DNA of 32,978 nucleotides from a virus, in IMG/VR virus record IMGVR_UViG_3300003885_000851, positions 1 through 32,978 of that record, one strand, 5' to 3'. Under the pieces are notes generated by a model. It saw nothing but the letters and a program-made list of their open reading frames with translations, had not been told where the DNA came from and made no database searches. The first letter of the stretch is position 1. The number at the start of each line of letters is the position of its first letter. Made by a program: the position numbers and the translations under genes. Shown here one piece after another: positions 1-7,566 of this stretch.

Positions 1-1
1 A

Positions 2-214
2 AATTTAATAGATGAACTATATAAAATATTGTTAGAAAAATTTCCAGAGGAAGATCTGGAATTAACATTAGAAAAACTAGGCAAAGACATAAACAAACAT
101 TATAAAAAAATGTATAAATACATAGATAACACTGACGGAAAGATTACTGCTAGAGATTTTCTCAAAATAGCAGAGCTTATAAAACGAATATGGAAAGTTA
201 TAAATGAAAATTAA
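2..214 (+). CDS. 3' end of an unknown gene, cut by the window edge
   Basis: This frame is open from the first bases of the window, so the 5' end probably lies outside. A TTG at 29 is the only start-like codon near the edge and has no clear ribosome binding site. The visible 70 residues are charged and probably helical, rich in Lys, Glu, Leu and Ile, ending in RIWKVINEN. No family was recognised. The stop overlaps the next gene by 11 nt, which suggests translational coupling. Confidence 0.5.
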   Translation, partial: NLIDELYKILLEKFPEEDLELTLEKLGKDINKHYKKMYKYIDNTDGKITARDFLKIAELIKRIWKVINEN

Positions 215-773
215 ATATATAGATGTTGAAGATTTAGGCAGGTATCATGCTAATTTTCTTGTGGATCACAAGCATTGGATGAATGATCCCGAAGTTACCA
301 AGTATAATACCCATGGTATTTATACATACTTTTATAAAGATTTTGAAGATTTCAAACAAGTTATACTTAACAAAGAAATATTTTTCTGGGCTATTATTGT
401 CGATGATAAATATATTGGTAATGTTTGTTTACAGTCGCTAGACCTGATAAACAGGAAGGCCGAGATTGCCATTTTAATTGGAGATAGAGAGTATTGGAAT
501 AAAGGAATTGCAACAGAAGCTTTCATGTTTGTTATTCGGCATGGATTTGAAAAAATGAATTTGAATAAACTTTACATAGGGACGCCTGAAAATAATACTG
601 GCATGATTAAAGTTGCTAAAAAGCTTGGTATGCAAAAAGAGGGCCAGTTAAGATCTGAAATGTATTTTGATTTTGAGTATCAAGATGTTGTGAGATATTC
701 TATGTTAAAAGGTGAATATAAAAGTGTAAGGTTTCTTAAGGCAATAAAAGATATGGAGTTTATTGAAAAATAA
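204..773 (+). CDS. GNAT acetyltransferase, RimJ/RimL type
   Basis: A 189-aa single-domain protein of normal length for GNAT N-acetyltransferases, which move an acetyl group from acetyl-CoA to an amine. The acetyl-CoA pyrophosphate-binding signature is the YWNKGIATEA stretch near residues 96-105. It is followed by the usual pattern of NLNKLYIG, ENNTGMIKVAKKLGM and a C-terminal strand, typical of the RimJ/RimL branch. The substrate cannot be read from sequence: small molecules, protein N-termini and sugar-nucleotide intermediates are all known in this branch. It lies two genes before a DUF115 protein, a family linked to surface glycan work, so sugar acetylation is one option. It is distinct from the Mom-like GNAT downstream. 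Confidence 0.85.
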   Translation: MKIKYIDVEDLGRYHANFLVDHKHWMNDPEVTKYNTHGIYTYFYKDFEDFKQVILNKEIFFWAIIVDDKYIGNVCLQSLDLINRKAEIAILIGDREYWNKGIATEAFMFVIRHGFEKMNLNKLYIGTPENNTGMIKVAKKLGMQKEGQLRSEMYFDFEYQDVVRYSMLKGEYKSVRFLKAIKDMEFIEK

Positions 774-794
774 ATAAAAATTTGAGGTAAGATT

Positions 795-1034
795 ATGTTT
801 TTTGTATATTATGGTTCCGTTGGGCCAGATAATTATGATGCTACCGAAGGGCCTATTTATCAAATAAGAGAATTTGCAACAGAAAAAGAAGTGTTGGAAT
901 TTAGAAAAGAATTTTATGAAGATTATGAAAATTACGAAAATGATGACTATTCAAATGAAATATTTAGGATTTTTGAAGGTAAAGAGAGACTTGTTCAGCC
1001 AAAAGAAATTATTGAAACTTTTGAATTAAAATAA
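795..1034 (+). CDS. Small acidic protein of unknown function
   Basis: A 79-aa protein starting at ATG 795 behind a GAGG at 784-787. It is very acidic and tyrosine-rich in the middle (EDYENYENDDYS) and has no signal peptide, membrane segment or recognised domain. Its stop directly abuts the ATG of the DUF115 gene, so the two are probably translated from one message. Function unknown. Confidence 0.7.
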   Translation: MFFVYYGSVGPDNYDATEGPIYQIREFATEKEVLEFRKEFYEDYENYENDDYSNEIFRIFEGKERLVQPKEIIETFELK

Positions 1035-3683
1035 ATGAAAAAAGGAAATAAAAATTTAGAAATATTAAAAGAAGTTAATCCTAATCTTTTAAAATGGATT
1101 AAAGAATCTAAGCAACCAGAATGGTTTAATTTAATTACCAGCAGGAATAATAAATTTAACATGCTAGTAAAGATTGGAACAACACAGCAACCGGCTTATG
1201 ATTTAGACGACCCGGAAAAGACAGTTAAATTAGTTGTTGACCAATGGGAATTTTTCAGAGATGATATAACCGTTATAGTAGGAATGGGTTTAGGATATTT
1301 AGCTCATAAGATATTAAAGAAAAAAGAAAAAGGTCATCATGTTGTAGTTGTAGAGCCGAATGGATATTTAATAAAAAAGTCTCTTGAATTATTTGATTTT
1401 TCAAAATGGCTTAAGAATAATACTTTGATATTTGCCAGTCCTGGTAAAAGTGAAATTTCTTTTATTGTTAGTATTATGGAGACAATAAAAGTTGTAAATA
1501 ATTGGAACATGATGATTGAGCCATATTCTTTAAAATGTATGGAATACTCCGACTTGACTCTATACACAACAGACTTGATAAATCAAATTCGATGCAATAC
1601 GGGAACGGTTTGCGGGGCCGGTGCTGTGATAGCCGAGAATGATATAAAGAATCTCCCCTATGTAGTTCGACACAGGGGAGTCGAGGAGCTAACAAACATC
1701 TATAAAGATAAACCTGCAGTACTGGTTAGCACTGGGCCAAGTTTACAAAAAAATATTCATTTACTTAAGGACATTCGGGACAAAGTTATTATAATTGCAG
1801 TTGCCCAGGCGCTGCGAATATTAAAAGGTTATGGAATAGATCCGGATTTTATCACAACGGTCGATTATGGAGATGTAAATTATGGTCATTTTCGCGGTTT
1901 GTTTGATAGCATGGTGCCTCTTGTGTGCCTTAATCGTTCGTACTTTAAGATTATTAAAAATTGGCAGGGGCCAAAATTTATAGTTGGAACTCCTGTCCCC
2001 GGGCATGAAGATACAATATCCGGTATAATCGAAAAGAAAGGATACATAGAGCAGGGTGGGAGCGTGTCTCACATGAATTTGGGTTTAGCATTAAAACTTG
2101 GTTGTAATCCGATTGCAATCATAGGTCAAGACCTTTCCTATGTAACCGAGAAAAGTCATATTAACGATGTTGATGAAGGTGGCAAGATCAAGGTTGAGAA
2201 TGGGATTATAAAATGGAAAGTTACTGATCATAGGAGTAATTTGCATAAACATAAGGAGATCAGTATGGGTGTTGCTCACTATGTGCCTGGATATTTCGGA
2301 GGTAATGTTTTAACTAATTTAGGTTTGGCATCATTTATCACTTCATTCGAAAATATCATTGAAAGATATAAAGGTTTTGATATATTCAATTGCACCCAAG
2401 GCGGTGTTAAGATGAAAGGTATGAAACAATTAGTTTTGGCTGAGTTCATTAAACGATATTGCAAGAATATAATCAAAAAGAAAGAAATTAAAAAATTATA
2501 TCCTTTGATTGACAACGTTAAAGAATACACTTTTAATACAATAAAAGTTCTTGAATCTGATTTGGAAGTTTTGAAAAATGTGATATATTATTGTAAAGAG
2601 GCTTTAGAAACCGCCAAGCAAATGAAGGAATGCCCTAAGTCTGAATTAAAGGGCTGGATACAAAAGAATAAAACATTGAGTAATAAGGCCCATGAATATG
2701 CCAAGAAAAATTCTCTTGTTGGAGTTGCTATATTTCAAGCAAGCCGTGAGATTCATTCCAGGGAACTAAAGATAAAGGCCAGGCCGATAGACCTAATAAA
2801 CGATAAAAAACTTCTCTTGATTCGGGTAAAGCGAAATGAGTTGATATTAAATGCAGCTAATAAAGCATCGGAGAAATTAAAAAAGCATTATTTAGAAGCG
2901 TTAAGAATATTAAAAGAATATCAAACGACACAGGATGAAAGCTTATTACAGGGAAGCGATGACGAGAAAATTGACATGAGCGATGCAGAAAAATTCTTAA
3001 GTGAAAATAACTTTGCACGCCCTTTGATAATAGTAGAAAAAATATTGAAAAGCGTTAATAATGGACATGATCTAGATAGGGCTAGGGAGATTCAAAAAAT
3101 ATGTTTAGAGAAGCGGGCTGATAATATTGAAAAAGCAAAAGGCGTCGATTCTAAATATGAACAGAATTTAATTGATTATAATGATTTAATCGACAATGCT
3201 CAAACCGTAGGTAGAGAAAAAAAGGACTGGAAGACGTCTTTAGGATATTTAAGAAAAGCAATCAAAATCATTCCTGATAAAATTGAAGCGCGCTGGGGCT
3301 GCGCAACAACCTATAATCACATAGGAGACATAGACAAAGCAATAACAGAGTATAAAAAGTTAATAAAAGATTTTCCTGATAATTTAAGATTTCAATTTGA
3401 ATATGGTCAGGTTTTAATCAGGAAAGATTTGAAGGCCGGCTTAAAGCAGATCGGTGAGGTAATGGATAAGACTAAAGAGTTTGATTCATTCCTGGGTATT
3501 ATAGGTGACATGCACAAAAATGCTAAAATGTATAATGAGGCTATAGATATATATAAAGAATATTTAGATTTATTTCCTCTTGATTTGAAAGCAATGGAGA
3601 ACCTTGAGTGGTGTTATAAAGAAGTGGGGAAAAAAGAAGAAGCTAGTTTGATAAATAAAAAATTAGTTGAAATAAAGGTATAA
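1035..3683 (+). CDS. DUF115/MptE-like protein with TPR-like C-terminus
   Basis: This 882-aa protein has an N-terminal Rossmann-like segment (IVGMGLGYLA, residues 81-90, then VVVVEP). The DUF115 core runs from about residue 205 to 400, with PAVLVSTGPSLQKN near 227-240, a VDYGD motif at 276-280 and GGSVSHMNLGLALKLG further on. The middle is a long helical Lys/Glu-rich stretch. About residues 735-880 look like TPR repeats (AITEYKKLIKDFPDN, AIDIYKEYLDLFPLD). Known DUF115 proteins include archaeal MptE, a hydroxymethyldihydropterin diphosphokinase, and Maf flagellin-glycosylation proteins that transfer nonulosonic acids. The phage role is unknown; modifying a virion protein or host surface is a guess. 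It is much longer than MptE. Confidence 0.85.
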   Translation: MKKGNKNLEILKEVNPNLLKWIKESKQPEWFNLITSRNNKFNMLVKIGTTQQPAYDLDDPEKTVKLVVDQWEFFRDDITVIVGMGLGYLAHKILKKKEKGHHVVVVEPNGYLIKKSLELFDFSKWLKNNTLIFASPGKSEISFIVSIMETIKVVNNWNMMIEPYSLKCMEYSDLTLYTTDLINQIRCNTGTVCGAGAVIAENDIKNLPYVVRHRGVEELTNIYKDKPAVLVSTGPSLQKNIHLLKDIRDKVIIIAVAQALRILKGYGIDPDFITTVDYGDVNYGHFRGLFDSMVPLVCLNRSYFKIIKNWQGPKFIVGTPVPGHEDTISGIIEKKGYIEQGGSVSHMNLGLALKLGCNPIAIIGQDLSYVTEKSHINDVDEGGKIKVENGIIKWKVTDHRSNLHKHKEISMGVAHYVPGYFGGNVLTNLGLASFITSFENIIERYKGFDIFNCTQGGVKMKGMKQLVLAEFIKRYCKNIIKKKEIKKLYPLIDNVKEYTFNTIKVLESDLEVLKNVIYYCKEALETAKQMKECPKSELKGWIQKNKTLSNKAHEYAKKNSLVGVAIFQASREIHSRELKIKARPIDLINDKKLLLIRVKRNELILNAANKASEKLKKHYLEALRILKEYQTTQDESLLQGSDDEKIDMSDAEKFLSENNFARPLIIVEKILKSVNNGHDLDRAREIQKICLEKRADNIEKAKGVDSKYEQNLIDYNDLIDNAQTVGREKKDWKTSLGYLRKAIKIIPDKIEARWGCATTYNHIGDIDKAITEYKKLIKDFPDNLRFQFEYGQVLIRKDLKAGLKQIGEVMDKTKEFDSFLGIIGDMHKNAKMYNEAIDIYKEYLDLFPLDLKAMENLEWCYKEVGKKEEASLINKKLVEIKV

Positions 3684-4273
3684 TGAAAAAAGAAATAATA
3701 ATGTCATATAATACTACAATAAAAAAATTGCAATTAAAGTCACTTATGGAATTTCCTGATAATCCTCAAGTAGTATCAGAAGATAAAATGATTTTAATGG
3801 TAAATGATATGAGAAAGTTTGGCTGGTATGGAGAGCTTTCAACAATCGCCATATTGGATAAAAAGTTTTATGTTATATCAGGTAATCATAGAGTTCAGGC
3901 AGCAATTAGAGCAGGAATTTTGGATCAAGATTGCATTGTGATTGATGATTCGAATTATAACTGGCTACAAGCAAAAAAAGATTGTGTTAAATTTAATACT
4001 ATACATGGCGATCCGGATGATCAATTATTAGGTAAATTTATAAATAATATAACAGATGAATTTGATATAAATATTGATGAGATAGTTGATGATTTAGGGA
4101 TGAATCAAGATGAAATGAATAAATTATTTCAGAATAAAGATGCAAAAGATTTGAGTAATAAACTTAAAAGTGAATTTGAAATAATTATTGAATGTGAAAA
4201 TGAAAATGAAATGGAAGAAAGATATAATAGATTAAGAAAATTAGGATATAAATGCAGACTTTTAACATTTTAA
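3683..4273 (+). CDS. ParB/sulfiredoxin-fold domain protein
   Basis: A 196-aa protein whose first half has the ParB N-terminal layout: an LKSLMEFPDNPQ strand-turn, then a strand and the nucleotide-binding box VISGNHRVQAAIRAG (GNHR at 67-70), matching the GERR/GNHR box of the ParB/Srx superfamily. Members bind or hydrolyse nucleotides (CTP in chromosomal ParB) and some are nucleases. The second half is acidic and helical with no ParB DNA-binding HTH seen, so plasmid partition is unlikely. The start overlaps the DUF115 stop (TAATG); a second ATG at 3701 is possible. Its end overlaps the ABC ATPase start by 22 nt, so the two are probably coupled. Confidence 0.8.
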   Translation: MKKEIIMSYNTTIKKLQLKSLMEFPDNPQVVSEDKMILMVNDMRKFGWYGELSTIAILDKKFYVISGNHRVQAAIRAGILDQDCIVIDDSNYNWLQAKKDCVKFNTIHGDPDDQLLGKFINNITDEFDINIDEIVDDLGMNQDEMNKLFQNKDAKDLSNKLKSEFEIIIECENENEMEERYNRLRKLGYKCRLLTF

Positions 4274-4932
4274 AAAAAAGTAAAATAAAAGATTCATTTA
4301 GAAATAATCTTGTTATAAATAAATTTGATTTACAGATAAAAAATATAGAGGAGGAATTTAGTGGACAAATAGACATTCCGGAAAACTGGAATATCGGTGT
4401 TATTGTTGGGAATTCAGGTACCGGAAAAAGTATAATTGCAAAACAACTATTTAAAAACAATTATATAAATAAATTTGATTATGATAATAATTCAATTATT
4501 GATAATATATCAAAAGATATAAAAATTGATGAAATTTTGAAAGTTTTAGGTTCTGTCGGTTTTTCTACTCCAAAAAGCTGGCTAAAATCATATCACGTTT
4601 TAAGTAACGGTGAGTGTATGAGAGTTGATTTAGCCAGGGCAATATTAGAAAAAAATGATTTAATTGTATTTGATGAATATACTTCTGTGATAGACAGAAA
4701 TGTTGCCAAATTTGGATCGTTGGCAATTCAAAAATCAATCAGGAAATTAAACAAACAATTTATTGCTGTATCATGTCATTTTGATATACTTGAATGGTTA
4801 CAACCGGATTGGATATTTGATACAAATAAAATGGACATGATTAAGGTAAAAAAAAACCACAAATACGAATTGAAATATTTGAATATAGAGATAAATCAAT
4901 TTGGAAATACTTTAGCAAATATCATTATTTAA
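4252..4932 (+). CDS. Soluble ABC-type ATPase, zero-frame part of an ABC-GNAT product
   Basis: An ABC ATPase domain with a full motif set: Walker A GNSGTGKS at 53-60, signature LSNGE at 117-121 (variant of LSGGQ), Walker B LIVFDE at 137-142 followed by YTSVID, and the switch His in VSCHFD at 176. No membrane segments are present and no permease is nearby, so it is not a transporter in the usual sense. The homologous-looking region ends around DWIFDTNKMDM. The last 30 or so residues of this frame after the A9 run are low-complexity and look like out-of-frame reading. The natural product is probably the fusion with the GNAT frame at 4857-5309, about 352 aa in all. Confidence 0.85.
   Translation: MQTFNILKKSKIKDSFRNNLVINKFDLQIKNIEEEFSGQIDIPENWNIGVIVGNSGTGKSIIAKQLFKNNYINKFDYDNNSIIDNISKDIKIDEILKVLGSVGFSTPKSWLKSYHVLSNGECMRVDLARAILEKNDLIVFDEYTSVIDRNVAKFGSLAIQKSIRKLNKQFIAVSCHFDILEWLQPDWIFDTNKMDMIKVKKNHKYELKYLNIEINQFGNTLANIII
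4848..4857 (+). other. A9 slippery run, candidate -1 frameshift or transcriptional slippage site
   Basis: Nine A residues (4848-4856) followed by C. In the ABC frame the heptamer A AAA AAC falls at 4851-4857 in the correct phase for tandem -1 slippage, and A AAA AAA at 4848-4854 also fits. After -1 slippage the next codon is CCA at 4857 and the frame stays open to 5309. Insertion of one A by RNA polymerase would give the same result; runs of nine A or T are known to be slippery. A miscounted homopolymer (A10 in the real genome) is the main alternative. Confidence 0.6.
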
Positions 4933-5309
4933 GTCATAGTCATAATAATGCTGCACGGATATTTTTGTTAACTACAAGTAATAATTTAGTAGGATTTATT
5001 TCAGTTTTATTCCAACCGAATCCGCATGCTAGAATGTGGCGAGTACATAGATTAGTTGTTTTGCCTGATTTTCAAGGAATTGGGCTTGGTAAAATATTAT
5101 TAAATAATATAGCAAAGTATTACAAAAATAAGTATAAAAATGAGAAATTTTTTATTAAAACATCGAGTCCAGCTTTATTACTATCATTAAAAAATCAAGA
5201 TAAATGGAAGTTAAGATATCTTGGTAGGACGACGGGACATAAAAATTTGAGCAGTTATAATAAAACTATAAGCAGTAAAAGGAAAACATACTCATGGGAA
5301 TATGTATAG
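4857..5309 (+). CDS. Mom-like GNAT domain in the -1 frame, no start codon of its own
   Basis: This frame is open from 4845 and has no ATG, GTG or TTG before TTG 4965, which is already inside the domain. The sequence before that TTG is not random: it reads IWKYFSKYHYLSHSHNNAAR, a His/Tyr-rich box I associate from memory with ABC-linked GNAT proteins of phages. It then continues through VGFISVLFQPNPHARMWRVH and the acetyl-CoA motif LPDFQGIGLGKILL, with SSPALLLSLK near the end. Translation is therefore probably by -1 slippage from the ABC gene. Phage Mu Mom is a GNAT-fold enzyme that modifies adenine, so a DNA-base substrate is the leading idea. An ordinary protein or small-molecule acetyltransferase is not excluded. 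Confidence 0.7.
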   Translation, partial: PQIRIEIFEYRDKSIWKYFSKYHYLSHSHNNAARIFLLTTSNNLVGFISVLFQPNPHARMWRVHRLVVLPDFQGIGLGKILLNNIAKYYKNKYKNEKFFIKTSSPALLLSLKNQDKWKLRYLGRTTGHKNLSSYNKTISSKRKTYSWEYV

Positions 5310-5349
5310 GCACTTGTATCTAGAAAGGTTATAAAAATTATAAAAAAGC

Positions 5350-5379
5350 TTGACTTTTATTTAGCTTATGTTCTATTAC
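5350..5379 (+). promoter_or_regulatory. Sigma70-like promoter before the ASCH gene
   Basis: TTGACT (-35) at 5350-5355, an 18-nt spacer, then TATTAC (-10) at 5374-5379. It lies in the 96-nt gap between the GNAT frame and the ASCH gene, the first sizeable gap since the left edge of the window. An AAAGAGGA ribosome binding site follows at 5393-5400. It could start the message for ASCH and the terminase genes. No hairpin terminator was seen just upstream, so read-through is likely. Confidence 0.5.
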
Positions 5380-5405
5380 ATATAGAAACATTAAAGAGGA
5401 ATAAA

Positions 5406-5741
5406 ATGAAAAATATGAGTTTTGCTTTGACTGTTGAACAATTCAGAAACGAAACAAAAACTGTTACAAGGAGAATCGGTTGGAATTCTTTAAAACCAGG
5501 TGATATTTTATATGGAGTTAAGAAAGCGATGGGATTAAAAAAGGGTGAAAAGATAGAAAAAATGGGTAAAATTAAAATATTATCAGTAAGAAAAGAATCA
5601 ATATTAGCTATCTCGAAAAGTGATGTGGCTAAAGAAGGATTTCCCGAATGGTCACGTAAAAAATTTATAGCTTTAATAATGAATTGCTATAAATTGAATC
5701 TTAATTCTACAATAAATAGAATAGAATTTGAGTATATTTAA
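5406..5741 (+). CDS. ASCH-domain protein
   Basis: A 111-aa protein with the ASCH/PUA-like pattern: SFALTVEQFRNETKTVTRR near the N-terminus (the TKTxTRR box), then GWNSLKPGDILYGV, MGLKKGEKI, GKIKILSVRKE and a final strand RIEFEYI. ASCH domains bind nucleic acids or modified nucleosides, and E. coli YqfB, an ASCH protein, hydrolyses N4-acetylcytidine. Phage copies are usually this short. Position directly after the ParB/ABC/GNAT genes suggests a reader or eraser of an acylated base; that is inference. It has its own promoter and a good ribosome binding site, so it may be expressed apart from the cassette. It ends just before the small terminase. Confidence 0.8.
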   Translation: MKNMSFALTVEQFRNETKTVTRRIGWNSLKPGDILYGVKKAMGLKKGEKIEKMGKIKILSVRKESILAISKSDVAKEGFPEWSRKKFIALIMNCYKLNLNSTINRIEFEYI

Positions 5742-5742
5742 T

Positions 5743-6255
5743 ATGAAAATTGGTAGAAAATTAAAACTCACTAAAGAACTCATAAAAGAATTTGAGGATC
5801 TTATTAAAACTGGTCAATATGCTAATACTGTTTGTGACTATTTAAATATATCAGAGGAATCATTTTATAGATGGATTAGAGAAGGAAACCCGGATATAAA
5901 TGAGAATATAGATGAAAGATCCGAGGAAGATCATGAACTCAAGACTGAATTTTATGAGGCTATAAAAAGAGCAAAGGCCCAAGCCGAAATAAGAAATGTT
6001 TCAGTAATCCAAAAAGCTAGTATTCAGAATTGGACAGCAGCCGCCTGGTGGTTAGAAAGAACCAACTGGAAGAAATGGGGGCGTAAGGATAAAATTGAAG
6101 CTAATATATCCGGTGAAATAAAAAATAAAATAAACATAGGTGATGAAACAATTGACCACTTCGCAGACGTTCTCAAAATCCTACTTGATGCAGGCCTTGT
6201 CAAACAAGGCGACACAGGAAGCCCTGAAGAAAAGCCTGACCCCGAAATGGAATAA
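5743..6255 (+). CDS. terS: Terminase small subunit
   Basis: A protein of about 170 aa with an N-terminal helix-turn-helix (KLTKELIKEFEDLIKTGQYA, then VCDYLNISEESFYRWIREG), then a helical oligomerisation region (AIKRAKAQAEIRNVSVIQKA) and a WWLERTNWKKWGRK segment typical of small terminases. It binds the packaging site and hands DNA to the large subunit. I chose ATG 5743 because it sits just after the ASCH stop; TTG 5728 in the same frame would add five residues. It overlaps the large subunit gene, as usual for this pair. Confidence 0.8.
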   Translation: MKIGRKLKLTKELIKEFEDLIKTGQYANTVCDYLNISEESFYRWIREGNPDINENIDERSEEDHELKTEFYEAIKRAKAQAEIRNVSVIQKASIQNWTAAAWWLERTNWKKWGRKDKIEANISGEIKNKINIGDETIDHFADVLKILLDAGLVKQGDTGSPEEKPDPEME

Positions 6256-7489
6256 GTACATATCATTTAAGCCCACCGCAAAGCAGAGAGCATTTTTATT
6301 ATTAGACCATGTTCGAGATCTTTTTTACGGCGGCGCAGCGGGAGGCGGGAAAACTAGTACTCTTTTAATAGCTGCTTTGCAATATGTAGACGTACCCGGT
6401 TACGCAGCATTATTATTAAGAGATACATTTAAAAATTTATCAATGCCAGGTTCTCTAATGGATTTAGCAGAGGACTGGCTAGCGGGGACTGATGCTGTTT
6501 GGAAGGGGGAAATAAAAAAATGGGAGTTTTCTTCCGGATCATCATTGTCTTTTGGATACCTAGACGGGCCTAGAGACCATTTGAATTTTAAGAGCGCGGA
6601 GTTTCAATTTATTGGTATCGATGAGGCTTCGGATTTGCGCTGGTCACAGATTATATATATGTGGTCACGGTTAAGGAAAAAAAAAGAATCTAACATCCCA
6701 CTTAGATTTCGTTTGACCTCCAACCCCGGGGGCATAAGTCATCAAGAATTAAAAGACAGATATATAGATAAAAAGACAAGGAAAAAAGGTTCTGTATTTA
6801 TACCTGCCGGATTAAATGATAATCCACATTTGAATAAAGAACAATATATAGAAAGTCTTAATCAGCTTGATCCAATTACCAGGGCTCAGCTTTTAGATGG
6901 CGACTGGGATGTTAGGTCGTCGGGCCGAATGTTCAAAAGAGAATGGTTTAAATTTGTTGATGAAGTTCCTCAAGATGCAATTCGAGTTCGATACTGGGAT
7001 ATGGCAGCAACCGAGCCGTCAAAGAAAAATCGTGATCCTGATTATACCGTAGGTTGCAAAATTGCAATGACAAAGGAAGGATTATTTTATATTGAATCTA
7101 TTATCAGGCATCAAAAAACACCCAGGGAGACAGAGCAGATAATCAGGCAAACAGCGGAGTTGGATGGAAAAGAAGTTGCTGTTTGGCTTGAGCAGGAACC
7201 AGGCAGCTCAGGAAAGGCAATCATTGATCATTATCATAGGAATATACTTCCTCAATATAATTTTCATGGTGATAAGGTAACAGGATCAAAGCAGCAACGG
7301 GCTGCTCCATTTAGTTCCAAGTGTGAAGCTGGTTACATTTATTTAGTCAAAGCAGAATGGAACGCAAAATTTTTAGATGAGATGGAACTTTTCCCGGACG
7401 GGAATCATGATGACCAAACTGACTCAGTTAGCGGGTCATTTTCTAAACTTGCCGGTACACTTTCAACCCCACGAATTAGAGTAGTTTAA
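6140..7489 (+). CDS. terL: Terminase large subunit
   Basis: A 449-aa DNA-packaging motor with an N-terminal ATPase and C-terminal nuclease. Walker A is GGAAGGGKT at 64-72 and Walker B FIGIDE at 157-162, followed by ASDLRW. The coupling motif is probably in RLTSNPGG. The RNase H-like nuclease has acidic residues in RYWDMA (D287), EQEPGSSGKA and DGNHDDQTDS (424-428). The start is uncertain: ATG 6140 gives 116 nt of overlap with terS, and ATG 6188 is the next choice. Conserved sequence begins near LTPKWNKY (residue 33), which both starts keep. Complete and apparently intact. Confidence 0.95.
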   Translation: MMKQLTTSQTFSKSYLMQALSNKATQEALKKSLTPKWNKYISFKPTAKQRAFLLLDHVRDLFYGGAAGGGKTSTLLIAALQYVDVPGYAALLLRDTFKNLSMPGSLMDLAEDWLAGTDAVWKGEIKKWEFSSGSSLSFGYLDGPRDHLNFKSAEFQFIGIDEASDLRWSQIIYMWSRLRKKKESNIPLRFRLTSNPGGISHQELKDRYIDKKTRKKGSVFIPAGLNDNPHLNKEQYIESLNQLDPITRAQLLDGDWDVRSSGRMFKREWFKFVDEVPQDAIRVRYWDMAATEPSKKNRDPDYTVGCKIAMTKEGLFYIESIIRHQKTPRETEQIIRQTAELDGKEVAVWLEQEPGSSGKAIIDHYHRNILPQYNFHGDKVTGSKQQRAAPFSSKCEAGYIYLVKAEWNAKFLDEMELFPDGNHDDQTDSVSGSFSKLAGTLSTPRIRVV

Positions 7490-7517
7490 TCAATTTATTT
7501 ACGCAAAATAAGCGACC

Positions 7518-7548
7518 TTGACAGTTTTTGTATCTATGTTATTATAAT
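7518..7548 (+). promoter_or_regulatory. Strong sigma70-like promoter before the head genes
   Basis: A perfect TTGACA at 7518-7523, followed by either TATTAT at 7540 (16-nt spacer) or a perfect TATAAT at 7543 (19-nt spacer). It sits in the 77-nt gap after terL and before a gene with an AGAGGTG ribosome binding site. It is the best promoter match in the window and probably drives the structural operon that runs without obvious breaks to the fibre genes. Confidence 0.65.
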
Positions 7549-7566
7549 ATATAGAGGTGTATTATA

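Noticed and set aside
1035-3683. A role in folate or methanopterin synthesis for the DUF115 gene
   Set aside because: The name MptE-like comes from an archaeal relative; no other pterin gene is nearby and the protein is far longer.
4965-5309. GNAT as a separate gene from TTG 4965
   Set aside because: This start would cut off the His/Tyr-rich first part of the domain, which is encoded in the same open frame upstream, and has no good ribosome binding site.
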